Positions 32,275 through 40,897 are shown, numbered from the stretch's first letter. The stretch is DNA of 49,850 bases from Labilithrix sp. (GCA_028287065.1 JAQBQJ010000229.1:1-49850); one strand, 5' to 3'. Numbers and translations are program-made. Notes: generated by a model from the sequence alone, not told the origin.

Positions 32275-32374
32275 TTGACCCCACCCCACCTCCCGGGGAA
32301 GACTGCATTGTCTTCGCGGCCGCCTGTTCCAAGAACACCGTCCAACGAGGCGTTTCACCAATTTTCGAGGAGGT
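32275..32374 (+). promoter_or_regulatory. infC upstream region with a small hairpin and a strong RBS
   Basis: In the 265-bp gap before infC, gaagac (32298-32303) and gtcttc (32310-32315) form a 6-bp stem with a 6-base loop. A ttgacc (32275-32280) could be a -35 element, but no well-spaced -10 is seen. A perfect gaggaggt Shine-Dalgarno (32367-32374) ends 11 bases before the ATG at 32386. infC is often autoregulated; here the start is ATG, not the rare AUU of E. coli, so that mechanism is not indicated. Confidence 0.5.
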
Positions 32375-32385
32375 CACCTTCCCCT

Positions 32386-33138
32386 ATGTCGATGGGTCGT
32401 CCCAGGTTTGATCCGCGCCAGCCGCAGCGCCAGTTTCAGATTCGAGTCAATCACCGCATCCGTGTGCCGGAAGTACGCGTCATCGACGCGAACGGCGAGA
32501 TGCTCGGTGTGCTCTCCACGCACGAAGCGCTCAGGCGCGCGCAGGAACAAGGGCTCGACCTCGTCGAGGTGAACCCGAAGGCCGAGCCGCCGGTCTGCAA
32601 GATCCTCGACTTCGGCAAGTACAAGTACGAGGAGAAGAAGAAGGCCGGTGAGGCCAAGCGCAAGCAGACGGTCGTCCAGATCAAGGAGATCAAGCTGCGC
32701 CCGAAGACCGACGATCACGACATCGCGTTCAAGACGAACGCGGCACGTCGGTTCCTCGAAGCCGGGCACAAGGTGAAGATCACGGTGCGCTTCCGCGGCC
32801 GCGAGATCACGCACCCCGAGAAGGCTCAGGAGCAGATCACCGTCATCATCCAGGGCATCGAGGACATCGCGAACGTCGAAACACGCGTCGCGATGGAAGC
32901 TCGTGCGATGTCCGTGCTGGTCGCGCCGAAGCCCGCGATCATGCAGAGGGTCGCGCAGGCGAAGGCCCAGCGCGAGAAGGAGCGCCAGCAGGCGGAGAAG
33001 GAAGGCCGCGCGCTGCCCGAGGAGCCGGAGTCGGTCGAGGATCTTCCGGACGACGACGACGATGACGATGACGACGACGCCGAGGGCGGCGGGTCGGACG
33101 GCGAGAACGGCGCAGCCGACGCCGAGAAGAAGGGCTGA
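32386..33138 (+). CDS. infC: translation initiation factor IF-3 with acidic C-terminal tail
   Basis: The 250-residue protein starts at the ATG at 32386 after a strong RBS (a second ATG follows two codons later). The N-domain (VNHRIRVPEVRVIDANGEMLGVL, EQGLDLVEVNPKAEPPVCKILDFGKYKYE) and C-domain (EIKLRPKTDDHDIAFKTNAARRFLEAGHKVKITVRFRGREITHPE) match IF-3. The E. coli factor is about 180 residues; here residues from about 180 on form a Lys/Glu helix followed by an Asp tract (Asp222-Asp231) and a Gly/Glu/Ala tail. M. xanthus Dsg, an IF-3 needed for development, has a similar extension, which supports the myxobacterial placement. rpmI and rplT, which usually follow infC, are absent downstream. Confidence 0.95.
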   Translation: MSMGRPRFDPRQPQRQFQIRVNHRIRVPEVRVIDANGEMLGVLSTHEALRRAQEQGLDLVEVNPKAEPPVCKILDFGKYKYEEKKKAGEAKRKQTVVQIKEIKLRPKTDDHDIAFKTNAARRFLEAGHKVKITVRFRGREITHPEKAQEQITVIIQGIEDIANVETRVAMEARAMSVLVAPKPAIMQRVAQAKAQREKERQQAEKEGRALPEEPESVEDLPDDDDDDDDDDAEGGGSDGENGAADAEKKG

Positions 33139-33157
33139 GGAAGAGACGGCAGGGCGA

Positions 33158-33832
33158 ATGAGCATGCGCGCGCAGCCGCTCGGCCCGCGCGCGCGCCGTC
33201 TCGCGCTCGCCCTGCCGTTCGTGATCGGCGCGGTCGTCCTGAGAATGGCGATCGCGCCGGCTGGCGACGCGATCGCGAAGAGCATCGCGTACGCCGTGCC
33301 GCCTCCTTCCGGCGCGGGTGGCGCCGGTGCCGCGAGTGCTCCGGCCGCGACGGACGAGCCCGCCTCGCCCGACGTCGCTCCGCCAGCCATCTCGGACGAG
33401 GCCGTGTCTCGGCGCATTGCCTCGCGCACGCCTTCGCCGCATCGCGAGACGCCCGACACGTCGGCCGTGCAAGCCAAGGATGCCGGCGGAGGCGGCGGCG
33501 GCCGGCCGTCGCTCGACGATGCGCCGAAGGCGACCATCGTCGTTCCGGCCTCGGTCGTCACGCGCGCGCTCGAACGTCGCGACGTGGGCGCGACGAACGC
33601 GAAGACGCCCGACGGAGCGCCACTCGGAGCGCGGCTCGTGGGCGTGGGGAAGTATCGAACGGGGCTCCGCGACGGCGACGTGGTCGTGAACGTCGCCGGC
33701 ACGCGCACGCCGACCACCTCCGCGATGGTCGGCGCGGCGATGCAGGCCGCTTCGAGCGGCGCGACCCGTATTTCCGGGCGGATCGTGCGCGGCGACGCGA
33801 CGTTTGCCGTCGTCCTGGAGTTACCGAAGTAG
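33158..33832 (+). CDS. membrane-anchored protein with C-terminal PDZ-like domain
   Basis: The 224-residue product starts 20 bases after the infC stop (ATG at 33158, or 33164). It has one N-terminal membrane helix (RLALALPFVIGAVVLRMAIA), a long Ala/Pro/Ser linker (about 40-140), and a C-terminal PDZ-like domain whose core is GARLVGVGKYRTGLRDGDVVVNVAGTRTP. This order (helix, linker, PDZ) resembles GspC of type II secretion, but no secretion genes are near and the HR domain cannot be identified. It occupies the position where the ribosomal protein genes rpmI/rplT would normally be. Function unknown. Confidence 0.7.
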   Translation: MSMRAQPLGPRARRLALALPFVIGAVVLRMAIAPAGDAIAKSIAYAVPPPSGAGGAGAASAPAATDEPASPDVAPPAISDEAVSRRIASRTPSPHRETPDTSAVQAKDAGGGGGGRPSLDDAPKATIVVPASVVTRALERRDVGATNAKTPDGAPLGARLVGVGKYRTGLRDGDVVVNVAGTRTPTTSAMVGAAMQAASSGATRISGRIVRGDATFAVVLELPK

Positions 33833-33878
33833 CGCGCGAGTCGTCGCGCCGCACCGTCGCCTCTGTTAACTTCGGGGC

Positions 33879-35882
33879 ATGAAGCTCGGTGTCTCTCTGG
33901 TCGTCTCGACGATGCTGCTCGCCGGGTGGGCCGCGTCGCCTCGTTCTGCCGAAGCTGCGCTCACGTCGAGCGAGAAAGGGCAGATCCGCGATTTCGTCTC
34001 GACGGCTCGCGCCGAGAACGCCGCGCGTGTGCGCTCGCTCATTGCGCGCACCGATCTGACCGCCGAGGAGTCGCTCGCGGCGCTCTCCGAATCCGTCGCG
34101 CCGGTGCCCTTCACCGATCAGCGCGCGATCTTCCTTCGTGAGCTCACGTTCGGAGTGTCGAGCGCGTCGTCGCGACCGCTGCTCGCGCATGCGGTCACCC
34201 GTGCGCTGCTCGCACGCGCGGACGCCGTGTTCCAGAAGTACGTCGGCGGCCTCGATCACGAGCCGCGCGCCATCTCGGAGCTGGTCGCGATCTACGCGTT
34301 CCTCGACGGCACGATCGCGAATGCCGGGCGGCCGACGCTCGCTGCGCACGATGCGAGCTCCGGTGTGTCGGCAGCGGCCTACGAAGACTGCTCGAAGGAG
34401 CTGCGCGATCACGTCGAGCACAACGCGCGATGGCTGAAGGGCGACGCCCCCGTCGCGGAGAGCGTCGGTCGCGTCCGCGCGCAAGCGCAGGCCGCGCTCC
34501 TCGACATGCTGCCGGACGGGCTCACGCGCCGCGTCGACGCCGCGGATCGTCTGGGCCTGAAGGGCGCTCGGCGTCAGATCCTCACCGACTGGGGCATCCT
34601 CCTGCAGGACGCCGGCAAGCTCGACGACGCGAAGGCAGGCCGCGTGCGCGAGGCGCTCGCGCGCTTGCCGGGCGCGCGCGTCGACCTCGAGCTGATCTAC
34701 GCGGGCGACGATCGCGGACCGCTGCGGACGCGCGGCCTCGTGGCGTTCGCGGGCGGAGGCACCGCGGAAGCGAACCCGTTCGGCGAAGAGCTCACGCCGA
34801 GCGCGGTCGACACCAGCGTGGCGACGATCGTGCAGGATCTCGCGGTGCTCGCGGCGAAGCGCGCGCTCGACAACCGTGGCGAGCTCCGCGTGCAGGCCGA
34901 GCGCGACGCCGCCTTGGCGCAGAAGGAGCCCGGGCGCATGCTCGGGAGGCCGCGCGCGCCGAGCGTCGATCACGTGATCGGCGCGGCCGTGCATCTGCTC
35001 GTGCTCGACGCTCCGCGTACCATCGACCTCGCGTTCGTGCGTGCGCTCGGCGGTCATCCGGAGAGCGCCGCGCTGCTGTCGGACGCCCTCGGCGCGCTCT
35101 CCGCGTTCGCGACCGCGCCTCCCAGCAGCGGCGGCGGCGGCGCCGGGCCGACGCTCGAGCTCGGCAAGGGCAACGGCGCGACGACCGCGAGCGCGATCCG
35201 GCTCGCACCGAACGGCGCCGTCGTCGCGTTCACGCTGGAAGGGCATTCGTGGGCCATCGATCGCACGGCGCCCGCGTACTCGGTCACCGGGATCACGCGC
35301 GAGGGGCAGGTCCTTTCGCTCGCGCACCTGGCCACGGCGCGCACGCCGATGCGCGATGCCTCGTCGTGGAGCGAGGGCGGTCTGTCGTTCACGAAGCTCC
35401 GCGGCACGCCTCGCGCGGGGATCGCGCCGGCCGCAGAGAAGGGCGGCGCGCCGACCGTGAAGCTGCAGGGCTCGGGCGCGAAGGGCTACGACGCGATCAT
35501 GACGGCGGCGCCCGGCGACGACTTCGTGCTCGAAGGCGATCTCGCCGTACGCGGCGCGCCGGGCGGCCTTGCGTTCCGCGCGGCGAACGGCAGGGACGCG
35601 GTGCGTGGCGTGCTGCTCGTCGTGACCCCCGGTGGTCGCGCGGCCCTCGTGACGACGGACGATCAGGGCAACGAGTCGACGCTCGGAACGCCCGTCGATC
35701 CGGCGCCCGGGATGCCCGTGCACGTGAAGGTCACGGTGAAGGGGACGAAGATCGATGCGTTGATCGGCACGGCGACGCTCTCCGGCACATTGCCCGCGGC
35801 GCTGGCGAAGGGCGAGGTCGGGCTGATCGCGAAGCGCGGCGCGAACGTCGACGTCGCGGCGTTCTCGCTCAAGAAGAAGTGA
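33879..35882 (+). CDS. large secreted protein, alpha-helical N-terminal part and concanavalin-like C-terminal domain
   Basis: The 667-residue protein has a Sec signal (VSLVVSTMLLAGWAASPRSAEA). Residues about 30-420 are helical and Ala-rich and resemble no family I know. The C-terminal part (from about 440) is beta-rich: GDLAVRGAPGGLAFRAANG, GVLLVVTPGGRAALVTTDD, VHVKVTVKGTKIDALIGTATLSG, EVGLIAKRGANVDVAAFSL. This is the LamG/DUF1080 (3-keto-disaccharide hydrolase-like) jelly-roll pattern used for carbohydrate or surface binding. Its 3' end overlaps the convergent LysR gene by 14 bases. It stands 46 bp after the PDZ-like gene. Function unknown; an extracellular or periplasmic binding role is plausible. 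Confidence 0.75.
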   Translation: MKLGVSLVVSTMLLAGWAASPRSAEAALTSSEKGQIRDFVSTARAENAARVRSLIARTDLTAEESLAALSESVAPVPFTDQRAIFLRELTFGVSSASSRPLLAHAVTRALLARADAVFQKYVGGLDHEPRAISELVAIYAFLDGTIANAGRPTLAAHDASSGVSAAAYEDCSKELRDHVEHNARWLKGDAPVAESVGRVRAQAQAALLDMLPDGLTRRVDAADRLGLKGARRQILTDWGILLQDAGKLDDAKAGRVREALARLPGARVDLELIYAGDDRGPLRTRGLVAFAGGGTAEANPFGEELTPSAVDTSVATIVQDLAVLAAKRALDNRGELRVQAERDAALAQKEPGRMLGRPRAPSVDHVIGAAVHLLVLDAPRTIDLAFVRALGGHPESAALLSDALGALSAFATAPPSSGGGGAGPTLELGKGNGATTASAIRLAPNGAVVAFTLEGHSWAIDRTAPAYSVTGITREGQVLSLAHLATARTPMRDASSWSEGGLSFTKLRGTPRAGIAPAAEKGGAPTVKLQGSGAKGYDAIMTAAPGDDFVLEGDLAVRGAPGGLAFRAANGRDAVRGVLLVVTPGGRAALVTTDDQGNESTLGTPVDPAPGMPVHVKVTVKGTKIDALIGTATLSGTLPAALAKGEVGLIAKRGANVDVAAFSLKKK

Positions 35883-36765
35883 CGGCGCGCGGTGTCGCGA
35901 GCTCTGCGTCGCGCATCGTCTCTTCGATCCACGTGGACACGGCGCGTACGCGTGCGTTGCCGCGCATGTCTCCGTGCACGACGACGAACATGGCGAGCGA
36001 CGGCACGCTCAGCCCGGGGATCCGGAGCAGCGTGGAAGCCGCGCGGCCCGCGAGGAGCTCGGGGAGCAACGCCACGCCGTGACCTGCCGCGCATGCAGTG
36101 ACGAGCGCGGTGGTGGTCGAGCAGCGGAGGACGGGCTTGGAGCGCGGCGCGTGCTTCGCCGCCCACTTCGCATCGAGCATCCTTTCGCCCTCGAGCAGGA
36201 GAAGGTCGTGGTACGCGAGGTCGTCCGCGTTGCGGGGCGCGCCATAGCGCGCGACGTAGGCCGCGCTCGCGAATGCGCCGAAGCGTAACGCGGCGATCCT
36301 CCGGGCGACGAGCGTGCGCTCTTCGGGGCGGAACAGCCGGACGGCCAGATCCGCCTCGCGACGCGAGAGATCGACCGCGCGGTTCTCGGCGCGGAGCGTG
36401 ATGCGGACGCCGGGATGCGCGATGCGGAGCGCGCCGATCGCGGGGGCGAGCACGAGAGTGGCGAGGCCGTCCGGCGCGGTGAGGCGCACGTCGCCTTCGA
36501 GACGGAGATCGTCGCCGTGCGCCTCGCGCTCGGCGGCGACCAGCTCGTCTTCGGCACGCCTCGCGCGCTCGAGGACGCGCGCAGCGGCGGTCGTGGGGGT
36601 GAGCCCTCGCGGGCCGCGCTCGAAGAGCTTCGTGGCGAGGTCGCGTTCGGCGACGGCGACGCGGCGTCCGATCGTGGTCGCCGCGACGCCGAGCTCCCGG
36701 CCGGCCGCGGCGTGGCTGCCGGTGCGCGCCACCGTGAGGAGCAAGCGGTAGTCGTCCCAGAGCAT
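35869..36765 (-). CDS. LysR-family transcription regulator
   Basis: The start is the ATG at 36765 (MLWDDYRLLLTVARTG), giving 298 residues. The winged helix-turn-helix (about 1-60) has SHAAAGRELGVAATTIGRRVAVAERDLATKLFERGPRG; the substrate-binding domain follows (about 90-290; RLTAPDGLATLVLAPAIGALRIAHPGVRITL, GHGVALLPELLAG). LysR proteins usually control a divergent target and themselves. Here the target is the MDR dehydrogenase at 36841, and two palindromes lie in the gap. The 3' end overlaps the convergent secreted-protein gene by 14 bases. The ligand is unknown. Confidence 0.9.
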   Translation of the reverse strand: MLWDDYRLLLTVARTGSHAAAGRELGVAATTIGRRVAVAERDLATKLFERGPRGLTPTTAAARVLERARRAEDELVAAEREAHGDDLRLEGDVRLTAPDGLATLVLAPAIGALRIAHPGVRITLRAENRAVDLSRREADLAVRLFRPEERTLVARRIAALRFGAFASAAYVARYGAPRNADDLAYHDLLLLEGERMLDAKWAAKHAPRSKPVLRCSTTTALVTACAAGHGVALLPELLAGRAASTLLRIPGLSVPSLAMFVVVHGDMRGNARVRAVSTWIEETMRDAELATPRAVTSS

Positions 36766-36768
36766 GCC

Positions 36769-36784
36769 CGTGCATTGTTGCACG
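36769..36784. promoter_or_regulatory. perfect palindrome (LysR operator candidate 1)
   Basis: cgtgca-ttgt-tgcacg is a perfect inverted repeat with a 4-base centre. It begins four bases upstream of the LysR ATG, so binding there would block LysR translation or transcription (autorepression). Confidence 0.65.
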
Positions 36785-36789
36785 TTTGG

Positions 36790-36815
36790 CGTGCAGTAAC
36801 GTGCGTTGCTGCACG
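36790..36815. promoter_or_regulatory. nested palindrome (LysR operator candidate 2)
   Basis: The 26 bases contain cgtgcag (36790-36796) and ctgcacg (36809-36815) as outer arms, and aacg/cgtt as inner arms. It shares the outer cgtgca/tgcacg words with the palindrome at 36769 and is 25 bases from the dehydrogenase start. LysR proteins bind such dyads as tetramers across the promoter. Confidence 0.65.
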
Positions 36816-36840
36816 GTCGGGCGCGCCTCACGTTCGGGGC

Positions 36841-37863
36841 ATGACAGACACCATGAAACGGCTCGTGCTCCGGAGATCGGGGCTCGACGGGCTCGTGCTC
36901 GAGACGGCGCCGATCCCGACGATCGGCCGCCACGACCTCCTCGTGCGCATGACCGCCGCGTCGCTGAATCGCCGGGATCTCCTCATCGTTCGCGGCGAAT
37001 ACGGCTCGTTCCCCCTGCCGCTCGTGCCGGTCTCGGACGGCGTGGGCAAGGTCGTGGCGGCGGGCTCCGCAGTGACGCGCTTCGCGATCGGCGACCGCGC
37101 CTCTCCGGCGTACGTGCCGGACTGGGTGGCCGGGGCCCCGCGCGACGACCTCGTCCGGCGTAGGCTCGGCGGTCCGCTCGACGGCGTCCTCTCCGAGTAC
37201 GTCCTCGTGAACGAGCACGCGGCGGTTCGGCCGCCCGTGCACCTCGACGACGTCCAGGCCGCGACGCTGCCGATCGCCGGCGTGACCGCGTTCCATGTGC
37301 TGTTCGCCGACGGGCGGATCGTCCCGGGTGACGTCGTGGTGGTGCGCGGCACGGGGGGCGTGGCCACGATGGCGACGCTGCTCGCGCGCCAGGCCGGCGC
37401 ACGCGTGATCGCCCTCTCGCGCAGCCGGCCGAAGCTCCATCGCATGCTGGCGCTCGGCGCCCACGAGGCGATCGACGTGAGCGAGGAGCCCGCCTGGGAC
37501 GCGCGCGTCCGCGAGCTCACCGGGGGCGCGGGCGCCGAGCTCGTCATCGACCTGGTGGGCGGGCAAGACGTGGATCGCTGTGTTGCGGCCTGTCGCATCG
37601 GCGGCGCCGTAGCGCTGGTCGGCTTCGCTGCGGGCACCGTCGCGCCCGTCGATCTCGTTGCCGCCATGCGCCGCATGGTCGTCCTCCGCGGCGTCTCCGT
37701 CGGCAGTCGCGCGAGCTACGAGGGCCTCGTTCGCGCGATGGAGCACGGACGCCTCGTGCCGGTGGTCGACGCCGTGCATCCGTGGACCGATGCTGCCGCG
37801 GCGCTCGCCACGATGGACCGCGACGAGCACCTCGGAAAAATCGCACTCTCGTTTGCTCGCTGA
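36841..37863 (+). CDS. zinc-independent MDR alcohol dehydrogenase/quinone oxidoreductase-like
   Basis: The 340-residue protein has the MDR N-terminal fold (LVRMTAASLNRRDLLIVRGEYG, PVSDGVGKVVAAGSAVTRFAIGDR) and a Rossmann domain with GTGGVATMATLLARQAGARVIALSRSRPKLHRMLALGAHEAID. The Cys/His zinc ligands of classic alcohol dehydrogenases are not seen, so the closer match is the NADPH quinone-oxidoreductase group. The Ser/Arg after the strand that ends the loop suggest NADP(H), which is a guess. It is divergent from the LysR gene, with two palindromes between. Confidence 0.88.
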   Translation: MTDTMKRLVLRRSGLDGLVLETAPIPTIGRHDLLVRMTAASLNRRDLLIVRGEYGSFPLPLVPVSDGVGKVVAAGSAVTRFAIGDRASPAYVPDWVAGAPRDDLVRRRLGGPLDGVLSEYVLVNEHAAVRPPVHLDDVQAATLPIAGVTAFHVLFADGRIVPGDVVVVRGTGGVATMATLLARQAGARVIALSRSRPKLHRMLALGAHEAIDVSEEPAWDARVRELTGGAGAELVIDLVGGQDVDRCVAACRIGGAVALVGFAAGTVAPVDLVAAMRRMVVLRGVSVGSRASYEGLVRAMEHGRLVPVVDAVHPWTDAAAALATMDRDEHLGKIALSFAR

Positions 37864-37939
37864 GCGCCCACGGAGCGCCGCGCGGCACGGTTCACCGCAA
37901 ATTAGGCCGGTTCCGGCCTCGGGTGCGATACGTGCCTAC

Positions 37940-39310
37940 ATGGCTGTGCGGTCCCTGTGCGCGCTCGTCGCGACGGCGGTTTTTCTCGCCTTCGCGATCG
38001 GCGGCACGACCGCGTGCTCACGGACCTCTTCGAGCTCTTCGAAGCACGACCATGGCGCGGACACCGCGCCGGTGGCCGGCGGGCTCGCGTCCTCTCCCGC
38101 CACGGCAATGCCCTTCGGTCCTCCGCCTCCTCCTCCTCTCGATCGTGCGCTTCGCGTCATCGTCGGCGGCGATCTGCTCCCGCATCGTCCGAGCCTGATC
38201 GCGCCGGCGGCAATTCGCGCGGCGCTCGCCCCGCTCGCGCCTCTGTTCGCGAAGGCCGACGCCGTCGTCGCGAACTACGAGGCGGCGACGGGAGACGTCG
38301 ATCCGAAGGCGTTCCGCCTCGCCTACGCCGCCCCGCCGGGTTGGCTCGAGGAGCTGCCGAAGGCCGGCCTCCGCGCGGTCACCGTCGCGAACAACCACGC
38401 CTGCGACCTCGGAGAGCCCGGCCTCGAAGCCACGCTGGAGGCAGCATCGAAGAACGGCCTGCTCGCGCTCGGCGCAGACGGCACCGACCCATGGGCGCCG
38501 AGAGCGATCGTCGAACAGAACGGGAAGCGGATTTGCGCGGTCGCGTGGACGACGCTCTCGAACTCGTCCGGCGGCTGCTCGCGCAGTCATCGGCTCGCCG
38601 TCGCGCCGCTGACGGTGCTCGGCAAGCAGCGCATCGATGCCGCGTTGGCGAAGGCGCGCGCGCAATGCGATGCGACGATCGCGATCTTCCATGGCGGGAA
38701 CGAGTACGCGCCGCAGACGACGCTCGTGATGGATCAGGCCGCACACGCGGCGGAGTCGGGCGCCGACGCCGTCATCATCCATCACCCGCACATCGCTTCG
38801 CCGGTCGTCGTTCATCGAACGAAGGACCGGCGCAACGTGCCGCTCTTCGCGTCCGTCGGAAATCTCGCGACGAACCAAGGCGAGTCGTGGAAGCCCCCGA
38901 TGTTCCCGGTCCTGCCGGAGAATCGGCACCTCGTATGCGTGAACGGATGGACGCGCCTCGGTGTCCTCGCCGACCTGTCGTTCACGTTCGAGCACACCGG
39001 CGACAAGCACGCGCGGCTCGACTGGGGCACGCACCTCGTGTGGATCGACAACGAGCACGCAGAGGACCGCACCGTCATGACGCCGAAGATCGAGGCACGC
39101 CTGCTCGATCCGGCGCACGACACCACGATCATCGACGCGCTCTCCAAGGACCGCCGCGGCCCGCTCCCGCTCTTCTCGGATCCGTGCTGGCTCGAGCGCT
39201 ATGGCAGTCACGACGAGCGTTGCAGGAGCACGGGAAGCGCTGCAGCAGCGAGCAACTTCGAATCGCCGCTCGTGCGGGCGAAGCGCGCGACCTCACGCCG
39301 CAAGAAGTAA
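37940..39310 (+). CDS. CapA-like lipoprotein (metallophosphatase fold)
   Basis: The 456-residue lipoprotein signal ends GTTAC (Cys26), followed by a Ser-rich linker and PPPPPP tract. The domain fits CapA/PgsA, the poly-gamma-glutamate synthesis group: VIVGGDLLPHRPS, ADAVVANYEAATGD, VTVANNHACDLGEPGLEATLEAA, IAIFHGGNEYAPQTT, DAVIIHHPHIASPVVVHR, FASVGNLATNQG. The metal ligands (Asp, Glu, Asn-His, His) are those of the metallophosphatase-like fold. It could process or export an anionic polymer; no synthesis genes are beside it. The next gene starts 32 bases later. Confidence 0.85.
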   Translation: MAVRSLCALVATAVFLAFAIGGTTACSRTSSSSSKHDHGADTAPVAGGLASSPATAMPFGPPPPPPLDRALRVIVGGDLLPHRPSLIAPAAIRAALAPLAPLFAKADAVVANYEAATGDVDPKAFRLAYAAPPGWLEELPKAGLRAVTVANNHACDLGEPGLEATLEAASKNGLLALGADGTDPWAPRAIVEQNGKRICAVAWTTLSNSSGGCSRSHRLAVAPLTVLGKQRIDAALAKARAQCDATIAIFHGGNEYAPQTTLVMDQAAHAAESGADAVIIHHPHIASPVVVHRTKDRRNVPLFASVGNLATNQGESWKPPMFPVLPENRHLVCVNGWTRLGVLADLSFTFEHTGDKHARLDWGTHLVWIDNEHAEDRTVMTPKIEARLLDPAHDTTIIDALSKDRRGPLPLFSDPCWLERYGSHDERCRSTGSAAAASNFESPLVRAKRATSRRKK

Positions 39311-39342
39311 GCGCGGCATGCGTGGTGCAGGGCGGTCGGGCC

Positions 39343-40413
39343 ATGTCCATCCGCCTCCCTCGCCGAGGTTTCCTCGGTGGCGCGACGGTCGCGCTCGCCG
39401 CCTGCGCAAAGAAGAACGAAGACGAGCCGCCGAAGGGCCCGCGTCCCGGCGCTCCGCAAGAGGGTGAGGTGCCGCTCCCGGCGCCGTCCGTCGCGGCCGC
39501 GACGATGCCGAAGCGCCAGCTCGGCAAGACCGGCGAGAGCGTGTCGATCGTCGGGCTCGGCGGCTTCCACATGGGCCTGCCGAAGGACGAATCGGAGAGC
39601 ATTCGCCTCGTCCGCAGCGCGATCGATCGCGGAATCAACTTCATGGACAACTGCTGGGACTACAACGACGGCCGCAGCGAAGAGCGCATGGGGAAAGCGC
39701 TGAAGGACGGCTACCGCCAGAAGGCGTTCCTCATGACGAAGCTCGACGGCCGCACGAAGAAGGCCGCCGCCGAGCAGCTCGAGCAGTCGCTGAGGCGCCT
39801 CGGGACCGATCGCATCGACCTCGTCCAGATCCACGAGGTGATTCGCCCCACGGATCCGGAACGGTGCTTCGCCGCAGGGGGCTGCATCGAAGCGCTGCTG
39901 GACGCGAAGAAGGCGGGCAAGCTCCGCTTCATCGGGTTCACGGGTCACAAGGACCCCGATATCCATCTCGCGATGCTGAAGGCCGCGGACGACCACCAGT
40001 TCGCGTTCGACACCGTGCAGATGCCGCTCAACGTGATGGACGCGCATTACCGCAGCTTCGAGAAGATGGTGCTGCCCGTGCTCGTGAAGAAGGGCATCGG
40101 CGTCCTCGGCATGAAGTCGATGGGCTCCGGGACCATCCTCGAGAGCAAGGCCGTGACGGCCGTCGAGTGCTTGCACTACGCGATGAGCCTCCCCACGTCG
40201 GTGGTCATCACCGGGTGCGACAGCATGGGCATCCTCGATCAGGCGATCGCCGCCGCGCTCTCGTTCAAGCCGATGGAGCCTGCCCAGGTGACGGCGCTCC
40301 TCGACAAGACGAAGGACCTCGCCAAGGACGGCCGGTTCGAGCGCTTCAAGACGAGCACGCAGTTCGACGGCACCTACAAGCATCCGGAGTGGCTCGAAAA
40401 AGCCTCGATTTGA
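39343..40413 (+). CDS. Tat-exported lipoprotein aldo/keto reductase
   Basis: The 356-residue protein starts at the ATG at 39343. Its N-terminus has a twin-arginine motif (RRGFLGGATVALAAC) that also ends in a lipobox, so it should be exported folded and anchored outside the cytoplasm. The catalytic domain (about 60-310) has the AKR tetrad: Asp and Tyr in NFMDNCWDYNDGRSEERMG, Lys in LMTKLDG, and His in DLVQIHEV; the NADP-binding C-terminal part includes VVITGCDSMGILDQAI. An exported AKR needs its cofactor loaded before Tat export, which is unusual. It follows the CapA-like gene. The last codons contain the first copy of a 10-base tandem repeat. Confidence 0.87.
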   Translation: MSIRLPRRGFLGGATVALAACAKKNEDEPPKGPRPGAPQEGEVPLPAPSVAAATMPKRQLGKTGESVSIVGLGGFHMGLPKDESESIRLVRSAIDRGINFMDNCWDYNDGRSEERMGKALKDGYRQKAFLMTKLDGRTKKAAAEQLEQSLRRLGTDRIDLVQIHEVIRPTDPERCFAAGGCIEALLDAKKAGKLRFIGFTGHKDPDIHLAMLKAADDHQFAFDTVQMPLNVMDAHYRSFEKMVLPVLVKKGIGVLGMKSMGSGTILESKAVTAVECLHYAMSLPTSVVITGCDSMGILDQAIAAALSFKPMEPAQVTALLDKTKDLAKDGRFERFKTSTQFDGTYKHPEWLEKASI

Positions 40414-40423
40414 CTCGATTTGA
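40404..40423. repeat. 10-base tandem duplication across the AKR stop
   Basis: ctcgatttga is present twice in a row (40404-40413, 40414-40423). The AKR stop TGA (40411-40413) is the last three bases of copy one; copy two supplies another in-frame-like TGA. Likely a recent slippage product with no functional effect. Confidence 0.6.
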
Positions 40424-40456
40424 CAGGGGCCCGTCTGCGGACGATAACCGGGGCCC

Positions 40457-40897
40457 ATGTCGCAAGACGCCGCCGCACCGGACGCTGGTCCGGGCTCGTC
40501 CCGCAAGGTCCGCATCCTCGTCGCAAAGCCGGGGCTCGATGGCCACGACCGTGGCGCGAAGGTCGTCGCGCGCGCGCTCCGCGACGCGGGCTTCGAGGTC
40601 ATCTATACGGGCCTGCACCAGACGCCCGAGATGATCGCGAACGCCGTCGTGCAGGAGGACGTGGACGGCGTCGGCCTCTCGATCATGAGCGGCGCGCACA
40701 ACACGCTCTTCCCCGCGGTCATCGACGCCTTGAACGCGAAGGGCGTCACCGACGTCGTGATCTTCGGCGGCGGCATCATCCCCGAGGGCGACCTCGAGCG
40801 CTTGCGGTCCGCGGGCGTGAAGGGCGTTTTCACGCCCGGCACGACGCTCGAGACGATCATCGGCTGGGTGCGCGAGAACGTCCGTCCGAAGGCTTGA
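40457..40897 (+). CDS. stand-alone cobalamin-binding subunit (methylmalonyl-CoA mutase type)
   Basis: The 146-residue protein is a B12-binding domain: DGHDRG at Asp28-Gly33 (His30 should coordinate cobalt, in the DxHxxG pattern), the SGAH loop ([11 protein letters not shown]) and the [10 protein letters not shown] loop. Length matches the small subunit of split methylmalonyl-CoA mutases. The large, substrate-binding subunit is not in the window. Methylmalonyl-CoA epimerase is at 1754, on the other side. It should serve propionate/odd-chain or branched-chain catabolism, and depend on B12. Confidence 0.9.
   Translation: MSQDAAAPDAGPGSSRKVRILVAKPGLDGHDRGAKVVARALRDAGFEVIYTGLHQTPEMIANAVVQEDVDGVGLSIMSGAHNTLFPAVIDALNAKGVTDVVIFGGGIIPEGDLERLRSAGVKGVFTPGTTLETIIGWVRENVRPKA

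Noticed and set aside
33558..35723. 721-residue open frame on the minus strand
   Set aside because: Shadow of the secreted-protein gene at 33879; no motifs, Arg/Ala-rich.
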